Shown here: positions 34,501 to 43,673 of the stretch, one piece after another
Position numbering within the stretch: the first letter of the stretch is position 1
Layout of the letters: each line of letters opens with the position of its first letter
DNA from: Myxococcales bacterium
GTDB lineage: Bacteria; Myxococcota_A; UBA9160; SMWR01
NCBI GenBank assembly: GCA_022561775.1
Contig: JADFQO010000016.1
Coordinates: 1 to 59,985 of the forward strand
DNA length: 59,985 bases
Reading direction: 5' to 3'
Notes under the pieces: generated by a model
Seen by the model: only the letters and a program-made list of their open reading frames with translations
What the model was told of the DNA's origin: nothing
Database searches by the model: none
Translations under genes and position numbers: made by a program

Positions 34501-34961
34501 GTGCGCGTTCGTTTCCCCCGATTGCCGAGTTGGTTCCGCACGCCGATCCGATGCTCTTATTGGATCGGGTCCTCACGCACGAAGCGACCCACACGGTTTG
34601 CGCGACGAGTGCCGACCGGAGTCCGCTGTTCGCGAATTCCGATGGAAGCGTTCCGAGCTGGGTGGGCATCGAGTACATGGCGCAATGCGCGGCCGTGCAC
34701 GGTGAACTCGCGAACCGAATCCGTGGCGAAGCGCCGCGCCCCGGTCTGCTGCTGGGATCGCGCCGGCTCGAGATTCACCAGGATGCCTTTGCGGCTGGAG
34801 ATCCCCTCGAGGTGACGGCCCGACATCACATGGGGGATTCCGGGCTTGTCGCGTTCGACTGTTCGATTCGATCCGCGTCGAGCGGCGAGACCCTGGTCGA
34901 AGGGCGGGTGAACCTCTATCTCTTCAAGGATTGGAGCGAATTCGGCGGGGTGCGCGAATGA
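34497..34961 (+). CDS. Stand-alone hotdog 3-hydroxyacyl-ACP dehydratase (ApeP-like)
   Basis: A 154-residue protein with a GTG start. The hotdog features are [14 protein letters not shown] at the N-terminus, a central helix [18 protein letters not shown] and an [13 protein letters not shown] strand. In aryl polyene systems a protein of this type partners the ApeI-like dehydratase (here fused to the ligase) to dehydrate beta-hydroxyacyl intermediates in each round. The His in the first motif is the likely catalytic base. Coupled to the ketoreductase by ATGA. Confidence 0.85.
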   Translation: MSARSFPPIAELVPHADPMLLLDRVLTHEATHTVCATSADRSPLFANSDGSVPSWVGIEYMAQCAAVHGELANRIRGEAPRPGLLLGSRRLEIHQDAFAAGDPLEVTARHHMGDSGLVAFDCSIRSASSGETLVEGRVNLYLFKDWSEFGGVRE

Positions 34962-35710
34962 GCACAGAGCGTCGAGCGGATCAAGACCCGCGCCGTATCC
35001 TGGTGACGGGCGCGAGCCGAGGGATCGGCCGCGCGATCGCGCTCGCGCTCGCGCGCGATGGTTTCGACCTGTCGCTCGGCTATCTGCGGAGCAAGGCCAA
35101 GGCGGAGTCGACCGTCGCGGAAATCAAAACGCTCGGGCGGCGCGTGACTGCGCTGTGTTTCGACGTCGCGGATCGTGAAGCCTGCAAGCAGGCCATCACG
35201 GCTGACATCGAAATGCACGGCCCCTACTGGGGAGCGGTCTGCAACGCGGGGATTCACTCCGACGCACCCTTTCCGGGTTTATCGGGAGAAGCCTGGGATC
35301 GTGTGATTCGGACCAATCTAGACGGGTTCTACAACACCCTCCATCCGCTGGTGATGCCCATGGTGCGCGGCCGTCGCGGTGGCCGGATCGTGACGATCAC
35401 GTCCGTGGCGGGCCTCACGGGCAACCGCGGGCAGGTCAACTACAGCGCTTCGAAGGCGGGCCTGATCGGCGCTGCGAAGTCGCTCGCGCAGGAGCTCGCG
35501 AAGCGCGAGATCACCGTCAACTCTGTCGCGCCGGGTTGGATCGCGACCGAGATGCTCGAAGGTGCGGACGCCGATTCACTCGCGGGCATGGTTCCGCTTC
35601 GGAGGCTCGGAACGCCCGAGGACGTCGCGGCCGTAGTAGCGTTCTTGATGTCTCCCGGGGCTTCCTACATCACCGGGCAGGTCCTCTCGGTCAACGGCGG
35701 GCTCTATTGA
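34958..35710 (+). CDS. FabG-type 3-oxoacyl-ACP reductase
   Basis: A 250-residue short-chain dehydrogenase. The NADPH-binding loop [13 protein letters not shown] is near residues 16-28, the structural CNAGIHSD follows, and the catalytic Ser and Tyr-x3-Lys lie in ITSVAGL and [18 protein letters not shown] precedes a typical C-terminal GQVLSVNGG. It would reduce each ketosynthase product in polyene assembly. ATGA overlap upstream and TGATG overlap downstream keep it in frame with the dehydratase and halogenase-like genes. Confidence 0.92.
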   Translation: MSTERRADQDPRRILVTGASRGIGRAIALALARDGFDLSLGYLRSKAKAESTVAEIKTLGRRVTALCFDVADREACKQAITADIEMHGPYWGAVCNAGIHSDAPFPGLSGEAWDRVIRTNLDGFYNTLHPLVMPMVRGRRGGRIVTITSVAGLTGNRGQVNYSASKAGLIGAAKSLAQELAKREITVNSVAPGWIATEMLEGADADSLAGMVPLRRLGTPEDVAAVVAFLMSPGASYITGQVLSVNGGLY

Positions 35711-37287
35711 TGTTGGGATCAGCCGAGTATCTCGACGTCGCGATCGTGGGAGGTGGGCTCGCGGGGAACCTGCTCGCGCGCCAATTGCATCGGACCGAAC
35801 CCGAGCTGCGCGTGGGCCTTTTCGAGCGGACGCACCAATGCTCCTACAAGGTCGGTGAGGCCACCGTCGAGATCGCCGCCAACTACCTGATCCGCAAGCA
35901 GGGTCTCTCACAATATCTCTACGAAAACCAGCTGCCCAAAAATGGCATCCGCTACTTCTTCGACAATGCCGATCGCGATGCACCCCTCGAAGAGATGAGT
36001 GAACTCGGCACCATCAATTTGCCCTTCCATCCCGCCTTCCAGCTCGATCGATCGCGTCTGGAAGCCGACCTGCTCGACATGAATCGCGCTGACGGCGTCC
36101 ACGTCCGCACCGGCGCCACCGTCGGTCGGATCGCCTTTGGTGAAAAAGGAGATCTCCATCGTTTCGAGGTCTCCAGTGACAGCAGCACGACTTCTTACGA
36201 ATCCCGCTGGATCGTCGATGCGAGCGGGCGAAGCGGATCGTTTGCGCGCCTCAAGGATCTGAAGGTTGCGGAGGAAATCCACCGCCTGGGTTCGGTCTGG
36301 GGCCGCTACGAGGGCGTCGCCGACATCGACGAATGGGGGCCGGAGGAATTTCGCGCGCGCGTACGCCACACCACTCGGCGGTTGTCGACCATTCACTTCT
36401 GGTATTCTGGCTACTGGATCTGGTTCATTCCGCTGCGCGGTGGCGCAATGAGTGTCGGCGTGACCGGCAAGCGGATGGCGCAGATGAAGGAGCTGCGCGC
36501 TCCCGAGGGCTTCCGCAGCTTCCTCGATGAGCATCGTGCCGTACGCGATTTAATGGTGGGTGCCAAGAACATCGACATCGGCAGCTACACCCAGATCGCC
36601 TACGGGACCAAGCGCTTCTTCCATCCCGATCGCTGGGGCCTGGTGGGTGAGGCGGCGACGTCTGCGGATCCCCTTTACAGCCCGGGCAGCGATTTCATTT
36701 CGCTCGAAAACGATTATCTGACGGATCTGATCCGGCGCGATCTCGTTGACGACGACGTGGTCGAAATGGCCGAGCGCTGCGAACTCTACGATCGATACAT
36801 GCAATTTCGGCACGCGGCGACAATGCTTCTATACCGGAATCTCTACGAAGTCCACGGAAGCTACGAACTCGCCTGCGTGAAGTGGGACTTCGACATCGCT
36901 TCCTACTACAACCTCTGGGTTTCGTCCTACATGCGCGATCAGCATCTCGACCGCGGTTATCTGGACACACAGCTTCGGTTGAAGCCCTACATCCTGCAAG
37001 CCCTCGAAAACTTCTCGAATCTCTTCCAGCGGGTGGAGTCGGCGCTCCGCGAGCGAGGCGACTACTTTCGCGCGAATACCGGCCACTTCTATTACGGGCT
37101 TACGAACATCGATTTCGCCAAGGCGGTCGGAACGGACCGCTCCGAGGCAGAGGTCATGAAGCAGACCGAGGAGATCTTCAATCTGGTACGCGCCCAAGCG
37201 CTGCAGCTGCTGGGAAAGGCGCCCTCCGCGCGCGAAGTCGAGCCGCTTGACCTGAAGGTCTTTCTCGGTCGCCGTGCAATTGATTGA
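35710..37287 (+). CDS. Tryptophan-halogenase-like flavoprotein (third, divergent)
   Basis: A 525-residue protein, longer than the other two halogenase-like enzymes and clearly a different branch. AIVGGGLAGNLLARQL at residues 11-26 binds FAD. Lys77 in LPKNGIRYFF and WIWFIP at about 236-241 match the flavin-dependent halogenase lysine and W-x-W-x-I-P. The extended helical C-terminus (after residue 330) is typical of large aryl polyene-associated halogenases. Halogenation of the aryl ring would parallel xanthomonadins and flexirubins; activity on the ring is inference. A flavin reductase partner is not encoded in the window. Confidence 0.85.
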   Translation: MLGSAEYLDVAIVGGGLAGNLLARQLHRTEPELRVGLFERTHQCSYKVGEATVEIAANYLIRKQGLSQYLYENQLPKNGIRYFFDNADRDAPLEEMSELGTINLPFHPAFQLDRSRLEADLLDMNRADGVHVRTGATVGRIAFGEKGDLHRFEVSSDSSTTSYESRWIVDASGRSGSFARLKDLKVAEEIHRLGSVWGRYEGVADIDEWGPEEFRARVRHTTRRLSTIHFWYSGYWIWFIPLRGGAMSVGVTGKRMAQMKELRAPEGFRSFLDEHRAVRDLMVGAKNIDIGSYTQIAYGTKRFFHPDRWGLVGEAATSADPLYSPGSDFISLENDYLTDLIRRDLVDDDVVEMAERCELYDRYMQFRHAATMLLYRNLYEVHGSYELACVKWDFDIASYYNLWVSSYMRDQHLDRGYLDTQLRLKPYILQALENFSNLFQRVESALRERGDYFRANTGHFYYGLTNIDFAKAVGTDRSEAEVMKQTEEIFNLVRAQALQLLGKAPSAREVEPLDLKVFLGRRAID

Positions 37288-37987
37288 TCGCCGGCGCTTG
37301 CGCAACTGGGTCGCCATCGGCGCTTTGGGTTTGTTCATCGGTGCGGGCGTGGTCGCTTATCCTTTCGTGCTTCTGGGTGCGACGTCGCGCTTCGGCGTCT
37401 CGGGTGTCGCCGCTGCACTGTTGATCTTTGCGGCGATCTCCTTCGCGCTGCCGGGTCGGCGTGGGATCGAAGCGCTGCGGAGGGGCGCCGCGCCGAGTGT
37501 CGGCATCCCCATCCTGCTCGTGGCAGCCGTGTCCACACGGGATGCCCTCTACCTCCAGCTCGTGCCGAGCGCTGTCTATCTGACCCTGGCCGGTTGGTTT
37601 TACGCGAGTCTTCGATCCGACGATTCGGTCGTCGAACGCGTGGCGCGCTTTCTCGTTCCGGAGGCGCCCGAATTCATTCGCCCCTATTGCCGCAAGGTGA
37701 CCGGGCTATGGGCGGCATTCTTCGCCGCGAGCGCGCTCGTAATTGCGTCTCTCGCGCTTGCCGGTGCCGGATCGGGATGGGCGTTCTTTACTGGGAAACT
37801 CGTCTACGCGCTGATGATCGCAGCGAGCCTCGTCGAATTCCTTGTCCGCAAAACGTGGTTCCGGTATTACTTCCACGGTGGTTGGTTCGATCGCCTCTGG
37901 CGGCGACTCTTCCCGCCGGAAAACACACCCGAAGGCCGCCGGTCGATGCAGCACATCGCGGATTATTGGAGGGGATACGATGGCTAG
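37274..37987 (+). CDS. COG4648-like integral membrane protein (copy 2)
   Basis: A 237-residue protein with a GTG start 14 bases inside the halogenase-like gene. It has about six hydrophobic segments, the stretch FIRPYCRKVTGLWAAFFAA, and TWFRYYFHGGWFDRLWRRLFPP before the C-terminus. These match copy 1 at 12742-13449 (IPYCRKVT, IWFRYFGNG, RVFPP). It closes the plus-strand operon. The role is unknown; association with aryl polyene genes is the main clue. Confidence 0.82.
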   Translation: MQLIDRRRLRNWVAIGALGLFIGAGVVAYPFVLLGATSRFGVSGVAAALLIFAAISFALPGRRGIEALRRGAAPSVGIPILLVAAVSTRDALYLQLVPSAVYLTLAGWFYASLRSDDSVVERVARFLVPEAPEFIRPYCRKVTGLWAAFFAASALVIASLALAGAGSGWAFFTGKLVYALMIAASLVEFLVRKTWFRYYFHGGWFDRLWRRLFPPENTPEGRRSMQHIADYWRGYDG

Positions 37988-38089
37988 GGAAGCCTTTGCA
38001 GCGCTCTCGCTGATCGCACTAGCCGGGTGGGGCTCCCAAGGCGAAATACGGCAATCCGTGAGGTCGGTTTCGAGTCTTGGGTCAGGCTC

Positions 38090-38272
38090 CTAGTTGAACA
38101 GGCAGTTTTCGGCGTAATCCGCGGCCTCGTTGGCGCTCCAATCGGCCTTCGGTTTGTCGGCCATCTTTTCGCACCAGGCCTTGCTTCCCACTTCGGGTGA
38201 GCAGGCGTACACCAATAGCGCGAGAGCACCGCCGCAGCCCACCAGTGCCAGGCGAATCGCATTTCGCTTCAT
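38090..38272 (-). CDS. Small DUF3012-type lipoprotein
   Basis: A 60-residue protein from the ATG at 38272, which has GGAG at good spacing; an in-frame ATG at 38290 is less likely. A hydrophobic leader ends in a lipobox-like LVYAC, and the short mature part reads SPEVGSKAWCEKM then DWSANEAADYAENC, the DUF3012 pattern. Function unknown. Lies just after the cluster on the opposite strand. Confidence 0.8.
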   Translation of the reverse strand: MKRNAIRLALVGCGGALALLVYACSPEVGSKAWCEKMADKPKADWSANEAADYAENCLFN

Positions 38273-38338
38273 GGATGGCTCCTTGGTCATTTCGGCGCTT
38301 CGGCCCTGCGCGGCGTAGAAGGTCGATCGTGGGGTCGT

Positions 38339-38800
38339 CTACTTCTGGAACTTTACGACCCTTCCCGTCAGTACCACATTGGCGATCACGTCACCGGCCG
38401 CACAGCGGTACTGCGTCGCACTGACGAGATCATTGTGCTTGGTGATCGACTTGATGTCGACGACCGCGTTGGCGCCGAGTTTAGTCGCTCGGTTTTGCAG
38501 TGAGATGATCGCGGACAGAAAGGCGATCGCGCAGGCTTCTTCGTCGCTCTTGTTGAACGCGTTGGTCCGCTTGTTCGCAGTGAAGACGCCGAAATCACGG
38601 GCCACTTTGGCGTGCTTTTGCCCCGACATGTAGAACGGAGCGTCGAGGAGTTTGGCTTTTCCAGTCTCGCTTTCGGCGGCTTCCTTGACGCTGAGATCGT
38701 GAAATGTGCTGCGCGCGTTGGCTTCCGACGACGCGAACAAGCAGAGCAGGCAGCCGAGGAGAATGCCGTAACGACGTTTCAGGGTAATTCCCTCCGACAC
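38339..38800 (-). CDS. Exported protein of the periplasmic YbjQ-like/'excinuclease A-like' group
   Basis: A 153-residue protein with a GTG start and a cleavable signal peptide ending near residue 29. The mature part contains FTANKRTNAFNKSDEEACAI, LQNRATKLGANAVVDIKSI and a C-terminal YRCAAGDVIANVVLTG strand. Proteins with this pattern are often mislabelled excinuclease subunit A but have no ATPase motifs; they look like small periplasmic domains. Function unknown. Confidence 0.75.
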   Translation of the reverse strand: MSEGITLKRRYGILLGCLLCLFASSEANARSTFHDLSVKEAAESETGKAKLLDAPFYMSGQKHAKVARDFGVFTANKRTNAFNKSDEEACAIAFLSAIISLQNRATKLGANAVVDIKSITKHNDLVSATQYRCAAGDVIANVVLTGRVVKFQK

Positions 38801-38873
38801 GCCTTCCGGCTGTGATCAGTCAGTTTGACTGGCCGGCCGATACTACCCTTTTGAAACTCATTCAGGTAGATGT

Positions 38874-40226
38874 TCAGCGCTCGCTGCGCGGGAGTTTCAA
38901 CGGGCCCGAGCCGAACCCGGGCCAGATGCGCGCCATTCCAAACACCGTGCGAATCGCAATCCAACCCGCTGTGATCACCCAAATGACGGTGAGCGCGTTC
39001 GGGCCCACAGGATCGATCCCGTAAAGCGCGATCAGTCCGGCCAGGGTGCTCGCGATCATCGCATTGCGGAGAAAGCGGTAGTCGCTCGCCCCCCAGTGGA
39101 TCCCGTCGGTCACGAACGCGAGCGCGTTCACGGGTTGGGCGAGCGCGTAGGCGAGCCACGCGGCGCTGAACATGCCGTGGACTTCGGGCGGTAGAAACGC
39201 CGCGGCCACCGCGCCCGATGAGGCAACCATGGCGATCGTGAGCGCGATTCCCATCCCCACTCCCCAGAGACAGGCAACCGCGGCGGCGCGTCGCGCGTAA
39301 CGAATCTTACCGGCGCCGAGAAAAAAGCCGATCAGGCTCTGCGCCGCCGTTCCGAATGCGTCGAGCAGCAGCGCGCTGAGGATCCAGAACTGCCGGATGA
39401 CGTGGTGGACCGCTCCTTCGTCTGCGCCCAACAGCGTGGCCGCTCTGGTCGCCAAGACGATGAAGAAGATCAGCGATCCCGTCCGGAAGAAAAGATCGCG
39501 TCCGACGGTGAACAGGCTTCTCGCGCTGCGCCAGTGAATTCGATCGGGCCAGCCGAGGCGGCGTCGAACGGCATCGAGGGCCCAGAACGCACCGAGCCAC
39601 TGGCTGACGACGCTCGCCCAAGCGGCGCCCGCAATTCCGAACGCGGGAATCGGGCCGAGACCGAAGATCAGCACAGCGTCGAGCGCGATGTTCAACGCGT
39701 TCAGCGAGAGCGCAATCGCGAGCGGCGTGCGCATGTCCTGCAGACCGCGCAGCGCACCGAAAGCCGCCATTGTGATCAAGATCGCCGGGCCGCTGAGCAG
39801 GCGAATCTTCAGGTAGACGGTGGCCGCGCTTTGAATCTCGGCGTCGTCGCTCATGAAGTCCATCGCGACTTCGAGGCCAAGAAAACCGATCGCCGCGAGC
39901 GCGCAACCGATCAAGGCACCCAGAGCCATCGCAAGACCGGACGCATCGCGACCGCGCGACCGCGCGCCGGTTCCGTCCGCGTGTGCGACCTCCGTCTGGG
40001 TGCCGATCCCCAGGAAATTGAACGCCCAGAAGACGCCCGAGAGCACCGCGGTGCCGATTCCGAGTCCCGCAAGCGGTGTGGTTCCGAGCCGCGCGATGAA
40101 GGCGGTGTCGGCGAGCCCCGTGAGCGGCTCCGCGATCAGCGATACCAGCACCGGAAATGAGAGGGCGAGCAGCGTCCGATGCGGTCGTTGTACGAACGGG
40201 TGTTGGCCGGTCGACGATTCGGTCAA
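38874..40226 (-). CDS. MATE-family (DinF-like) efflux transporter
   Basis: About 450 residues with 12 hydrophobic segments. TTG 40226 overlaps the stop of the upstream SDR (TTGA) and has GAGG five bases before it. Family landmarks: SFPVLVSLIAEPLTGLADTAFIARLG at the start of the first bundle, FNFLGIGTQTEVAHA, and the second-bundle LLLDAFGTAAQSLIGFFLGAG. MATE proteins export drugs or metabolites using sodium or proton gradients. It lies next to the biosynthetic cluster and could help export an intermediate, but its operon partner is an SDR, not a cluster gene. Confidence 0.88.
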   Translation of the reverse strand: MTESSTGQHPFVQRPHRTLLALSFPVLVSLIAEPLTGLADTAFIARLGTTPLAGLGIGTAVLSGVFWAFNFLGIGTQTEVAHADGTGARSRGRDASGLAMALGALIGCALAAIGFLGLEVAMDFMSDDAEIQSAATVYLKIRLLSGPAILITMAAFGALRGLQDMRTPLAIALSLNALNIALDAVLIFGLGPIPAFGIAGAAWASVVSQWLGAFWALDAVRRRLGWPDRIHWRSARSLFTVGRDLFFRTGSLIFFIVLATRAATLLGADEGAVHHVIRQFWILSALLLDAFGTAAQSLIGFFLGAGKIRYARRAAAVACLWGVGMGIALTIAMVASSGAVAAAFLPPEVHGMFSAAWLAYALAQPVNALAFVTDGIHWGASDYRFLRNAMIASTLAGLIALYGIDPVGPNALTVIWVITAGWIAIRTVFGMARIWPGFGSGPLKLPRSER

Positions 40227-40990
40227 AATCCCTCGGCGTCGTGGTCGATCTTCCACATCAGTGACGGAAAGAACCGGCGCAGCCGCCAAGCCGCCTGGGT
40301 GTGCGCGCCCGGGAACACCCAGAACTTCCCACGATCGACCGCGCGATCGACCGCATCGAGAACGATCTCGGGTCGCATCGGCTTCGGACCCGTCTTGAGG
40401 ATCCTGGGTTTGGAGGTGGCCTGCGCGAGCAATGGTGTGTCGACCTGCGAGGGGCAGACGCACGAGATGTGGACACCCTTGCCGCGGTTTTCGTGGTAGA
40501 GGACTTCCGTGAACGCCACGCTCGCAAACTTCGAAGCGTTGTAGGCGCCAAAGTGCAGCGTGGGAATCCAACCCGCGATCGACGCGAAGTTGACCAGGGC
40601 GCCGCGGCCCCGCTCGAGCAGCCGCGGAAGTGTCGAAAGACTCACGTTGACGACGCCGCCGTAGTTGATGTTCATCACGCGATGGATCTCGTCGGGATCC
40701 TGGTCGAGTAGCAGCGCGGTGGGTTGGATCGCCGCGCAGCCGTAGACACGCTCGATCGGGCCGAGCTCCGACTCGACGGTCTTGACGACGGCTTCCACTT
40801 CCTGACGGTCGGTGACGTCGAGGTGCCAGGTCCGAATCGAATCGCAGCTGGCTGCGGTCTCGCGCAATCCCTGTTCGTTGATGTCGGCGGCGGCCACGAT
40901 GCCGCCCGCGCGCGACCAACGCTGCGCGGCGAGGCGCCCGAGGCCACTCGCCGCGCCCGCTACGAAACAGACCTTGTTGTGGGCATCCAT
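40223..40990 (-). CDS. Short-chain dehydrogenase/reductase
   Basis: About 255 residues from the ATG at 40990, which has GAAGGGA upstream. Motifs: FVAGAASGLGRLAAQRW (cofactor loop), DVTDRQEV, a Ser in NFASIAGW, and YNASKFA with the catalytic Tyr and Lys. The Asn-Ala-Gly element is replaced by YGCAAIQ, a common variant. The acidic residue at the end of strand two (AAADIN) favours NAD over NADP. Substrate unknown. Coupled to the MATE transporter by a four-base overlap. Confidence 0.87.
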   Translation of the reverse strand: MDAHNKVCFVAGAASGLGRLAAQRWSRAGGIVAAADINEQGLRETAASCDSIRTWHLDVTDRQEVEAVVKTVESELGPIERVYGCAAIQPTALLLDQDPDEIHRVMNINYGGVVNVSLSTLPRLLERGRGALVNFASIAGWIPTLHFGAYNASKFASVAFTEVLYHENRGKGVHISCVCPSQVDTPLLAQATSKPRILKTGPKPMRPEIVLDAVDRAVDRGKFWVFPGAHTQAAWRLRRFFPSLMWKIDHDAEGF

Positions 40991-41063
40991 TCGCTGTCCC
41001 TTCGGCTCGAACGATCCGAGCATCGCGCAGGCCATGATCGCACGGCTTGCGGAGTTTGCGCGG

Positions 41064-43673
41064 TCAAAGATCGATGCGCGAGACCTTCATACCGGATTCG
41101 ATTTCGTCGGCCAGCGCGCGGTTGCAGGTCAGGATCCACACCTGCCGCGTTGGTGCCATGTCGCCGAGCAGCGCGTAGACCCCGCGTCGCCGGCGATCGT
41201 CCATTCGGAGCAGCGCGTCGTCGAGAATCAGCGGGAGCCGCTCACGACCTTCGTCGAGGTGGTCGAGCATGCCGAGGCGCAGGCAGAGGAAGATCTGATC
41301 CAGGGTTCCTCGGCTGATCGGATCCCCGACCTCGATCGGTTCGCTGCGCCCTTCGAGCGTGACGCCGAGCAGCCCTTCGCCATCGTCCAACAGGTCGATG
41401 CGCCGATAGCGGCCTTCGGTGATTCTCTCGAAGTAACTACTGGCACGGCGCAATACGTCGGGTTGGTGGAGTTCGCGAAACTCGCGCTCCGCGCGCGCGA
41501 GGATCGATTCGAGCAGCGCGAGCCGATCGCGCTCGCGTTCGCTAGACGCGATCTCGTCCCGAATCTCACGGACCGCGTCGGCTGTGTCGGAGAGCGCGCC
41601 CGCGGTATCTCCGCTCAGCAACTCGGTGAGCTGTCCGAGTCGCCTTTGTTTCGCGGAGAGTTGCTCGTCGAGTTTGTCTAGCGCGTGGTCGCGTGCGGCG
41701 CTGACCTCGGGCAGCCAGGGCGCGTCAGCGGGCGGGTTCTCAGCGACGACGCGTGGATCGCGCTCGAACGCCGCAAAGCGCGGGTTTTCGCGTAAGTCGG
41801 ATGCGTTCTGGCGCAGAAATTCCGACTCTTTTTGCCGCGCTTCGATGCGCCGAAAGGCTTCCTCGAGATCGCCGCAGCCGGGCTCGGCATTCCGAACGAC
41901 CGCATGAAGTTTGTCGCGGTACTCGAGTTTGCGGTTCAGCCCCGGTTTCAACTTTTCGATCAGCCGCTGCGCTTCTTCGCGCTCGCGCCGGTCCCGCTCG
42001 CATTCTTCGCGCTCGGCGCGGGCGGACTTGAGCGCGGCGCGCAGCCGCGCGACGAGCAGCTCGCCATCGCCATCGGTCTCGACACCGACGCGCCCGCACA
42101 GCGCTCCCCAGGCGCTCTCGCGCTCGAGGATCTCGGTTTCGAGCCCTGCCGAGGCGCTCTCGCGGTCGCGCGCATCTGCGAGTGACCGCTGGATGCCAAC
42201 GAGCAAGCCAATGAGCCGCTGGAGCGCAGCTGGACTCGCCGACAGCGCTTGCGGAAACGCGAGTTCGCCGAGCAGCGCGCCTAGTTCGCGCGGCGCGGGC
42301 ACTGGCTCGCTGCGAACGCGCGGCCGGGCGAAGAAGCCTACGAACAGCGCGGCGATCAGCAGTAGCGCGCCGGCGAAGAGCAGCCGCGCATCGAGCTGCG
42401 CGTAGAAGCCGAGCCCAATCAACGTGAGCCCCGCGCAACCCGCGATCGGCTCCCAGATTCGCGCGCGAGCGCGCGTGGGCGCGGCGCTTGCGAACTCATG
42501 ATCGCGCGCGTCTGACCACTCCGTGGCCGCGCTCGCGAGTGCTTCGATCGGTACGGCAGCCGCGGTCGCGAGTTCGGCGTCGCCGGGCTGGCCGCCAAGC
42601 GCGGCGCGCAGTTCATCGCGCGCGCGCTCGCGCGCCTTGCCGGTGTCCTGCTGTTGCTCGGCAAATCGTTTTCGATCAGCGTTCCAGCGCGAGAGATCCT
42701 CGGACGCGCGCTCGATCTCCGTTGAGCACTCCAGCACCCGGCCCGCGGCTTCGCCGAGCGACAACCCGGTTCGCGCGAGGCGAGCGCGTGGCTCTCGCAG
42801 TTGCGATTCGTGCTCTTCGATTTCCGCCTCGAGTTCACTCGGGCGGATGAGTCGGCGATCTCCTAGTGCGGACAGATCGACCGCGGGCCCGAGCGCGCGC
42901 TGGCGTCGATTCCATTCGAAGAGCGCGCCGAGAAGCGACACGTCCGCGCGTTCGCATTCGAGCTCGCGCTTGCGCGCGCGCAGCGCATTCAGCTCGATTT
43001 CGATCTCCGCGCGCTCCGAGCGCGCAGCGCGCAACGCGCGGTCGCGCTCCTGGGCTCTTCCGAATCGCTCGCGGGTTTCTTTCAGCCGCTCCCGGAGCCG
43101 CTTCGCGGCGGGCTTTCCGCGCTTGTCGGGGCGCCAGAGATTTTCGCAATCCGCTCGCAGGGCGTCCCGGATCTCCGCCGGCGAGCGCAGCGCAAGCGCG
43201 CTCGTGCGCGGCATCAGGAGATCGTCGATGTTGGCCCGCGTGGTCGGATCCAACGCAGCGAGCTGCTCGAGTTCGAGCGAGTAGAGTTCGCGGAAGACTT
43301 CGCGCGATAGCCAATCCACCCACGGGAGCGCGCGGTTTCCGCGGTTCTTGCCCGAGAAGCCTGAGCCGCCTTTCGCAAGCCGCAACCTGCCCGCCTTTTG
43401 CAGCACCCGTTCCACTCCGTGCAGTTCGCCGGTGTCGAGCCGGAGTTCGCACACGAGCTGAAGCGTCTGCGGGTTGTCGGGATCCCATTGGGCGAGCGGG
43501 TGCAGCTCGCGGTCCGCGGGCTTGAAGCCGTAGAGGGTCGTCTCGATGGCCGCGCGGAACGAGGACTTGCCCGCTTCATTTTCGCCGTACACGAGGACGA
43601 TGTCGGAGTCGACCGCGAAGGTGCGCCGTTCGAGCGGGCCGAACGCGACGACTTCGAGGCGAATGAACCTCAC
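41064..43673 (-). CDS. SbcC/YhaN-like AAA ATPase (SMC-type)
   Basis: An 869-residue protein. Walker A GENEAGKSS is at about residues 31-39 after a short N-terminal strand. A long charged coiled-coil region (about 180-760) is interrupted by two hydrophobic segments near the middle (GCAGLTLIGLGFYAQL, LFAGALLLIAALFVGF). The C-terminus has a signature-like region (SRGTLDQIFLCLRLGML) and Walker B LPLILDDALL. With the adjacent metallophosphoesterase it forms an SbcC/SbcD or YhaN/YhaO-like pair, which in relatives processes DNA ends. The membrane segments are like those in YhaN-type proteins. Confidence 0.88.
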   Translation of the reverse strand: MRFIRLEVVAFGPLERRTFAVDSDIVLVYGENEAGKSSFRAAIETTLYGFKPADRELHPLAQWDPDNPQTLQLVCELRLDTGELHGVERVLQKAGRLRLAKGGSGFSGKNRGNRALPWVDWLSREVFRELYSLELEQLAALDPTTRANIDDLLMPRTSALALRSPAEIRDALRADCENLWRPDKRGKPAAKRLRERLKETRERFGRAQERDRALRAARSERAEIEIELNALRARKRELECERADVSLLGALFEWNRRQRALGPAVDLSALGDRRLIRPSELEAEIEEHESQLREPRARLARTGLSLGEAAGRVLECSTEIERASEDLSRWNADRKRFAEQQQDTGKARERARDELRAALGGQPGDAELATAAAVPIEALASAATEWSDARDHEFASAAPTRARARIWEPIAGCAGLTLIGLGFYAQLDARLLFAGALLLIAALFVGFFARPRVRSEPVPAPRELGALLGELAFPQALSASPAALQRLIGLLVGIQRSLADARDRESASAGLETEILERESAWGALCGRVGVETDGDGELLVARLRAALKSARAEREECERDRREREEAQRLIEKLKPGLNRKLEYRDKLHAVVRNAEPGCGDLEEAFRRIEARQKESEFLRQNASDLRENPRFAAFERDPRVVAENPPADAPWLPEVSAARDHALDKLDEQLSAKQRRLGQLTELLSGDTAGALSDTADAVREIRDEIASSERERDRLALLESILARAEREFRELHQPDVLRRASSYFERITEGRYRRIDLLDDGEGLLGVTLEGRSEPIEVGDPISRGTLDQIFLCLRLGMLDHLDEGRERLPLILDDALLRMDDRRRRGVYALLGDMAPTRQVWILTCNRALADEIESGMKVSRIDL

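Larger units (their letters stand above)
9446..37987. other. Aryl-polyene-type biosynthetic gene cluster (about 29 genes)
   Basis: The region combines the diagnostic aryl polyene set: aromatic ammonia-lyase, AMP ligase fused to a hotdog dehydratase, stand-alone hotdog dehydratase, paired ketosynthases, small chain-length-factor-like protein, FabG-type ketoreductase, several acyl carriers, LolA, DUF3261 lipoprotein, MMPL exporter, GT2 and LpxL-like acyltransferase. Genes lie in alternating blocks: plus 9446-12761, minus 12742-13449, plus 13478-14752, minus 14758-19551, plus 19624-24013, minus 23974-29652, plus 29697-37987. Overlaps of one to 14 bases are common. I see no dedicated SAM-dependent O-methyltransferase of the usual soluble type and no acyl-CoA thioesterase. 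Confidence 0.85.
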
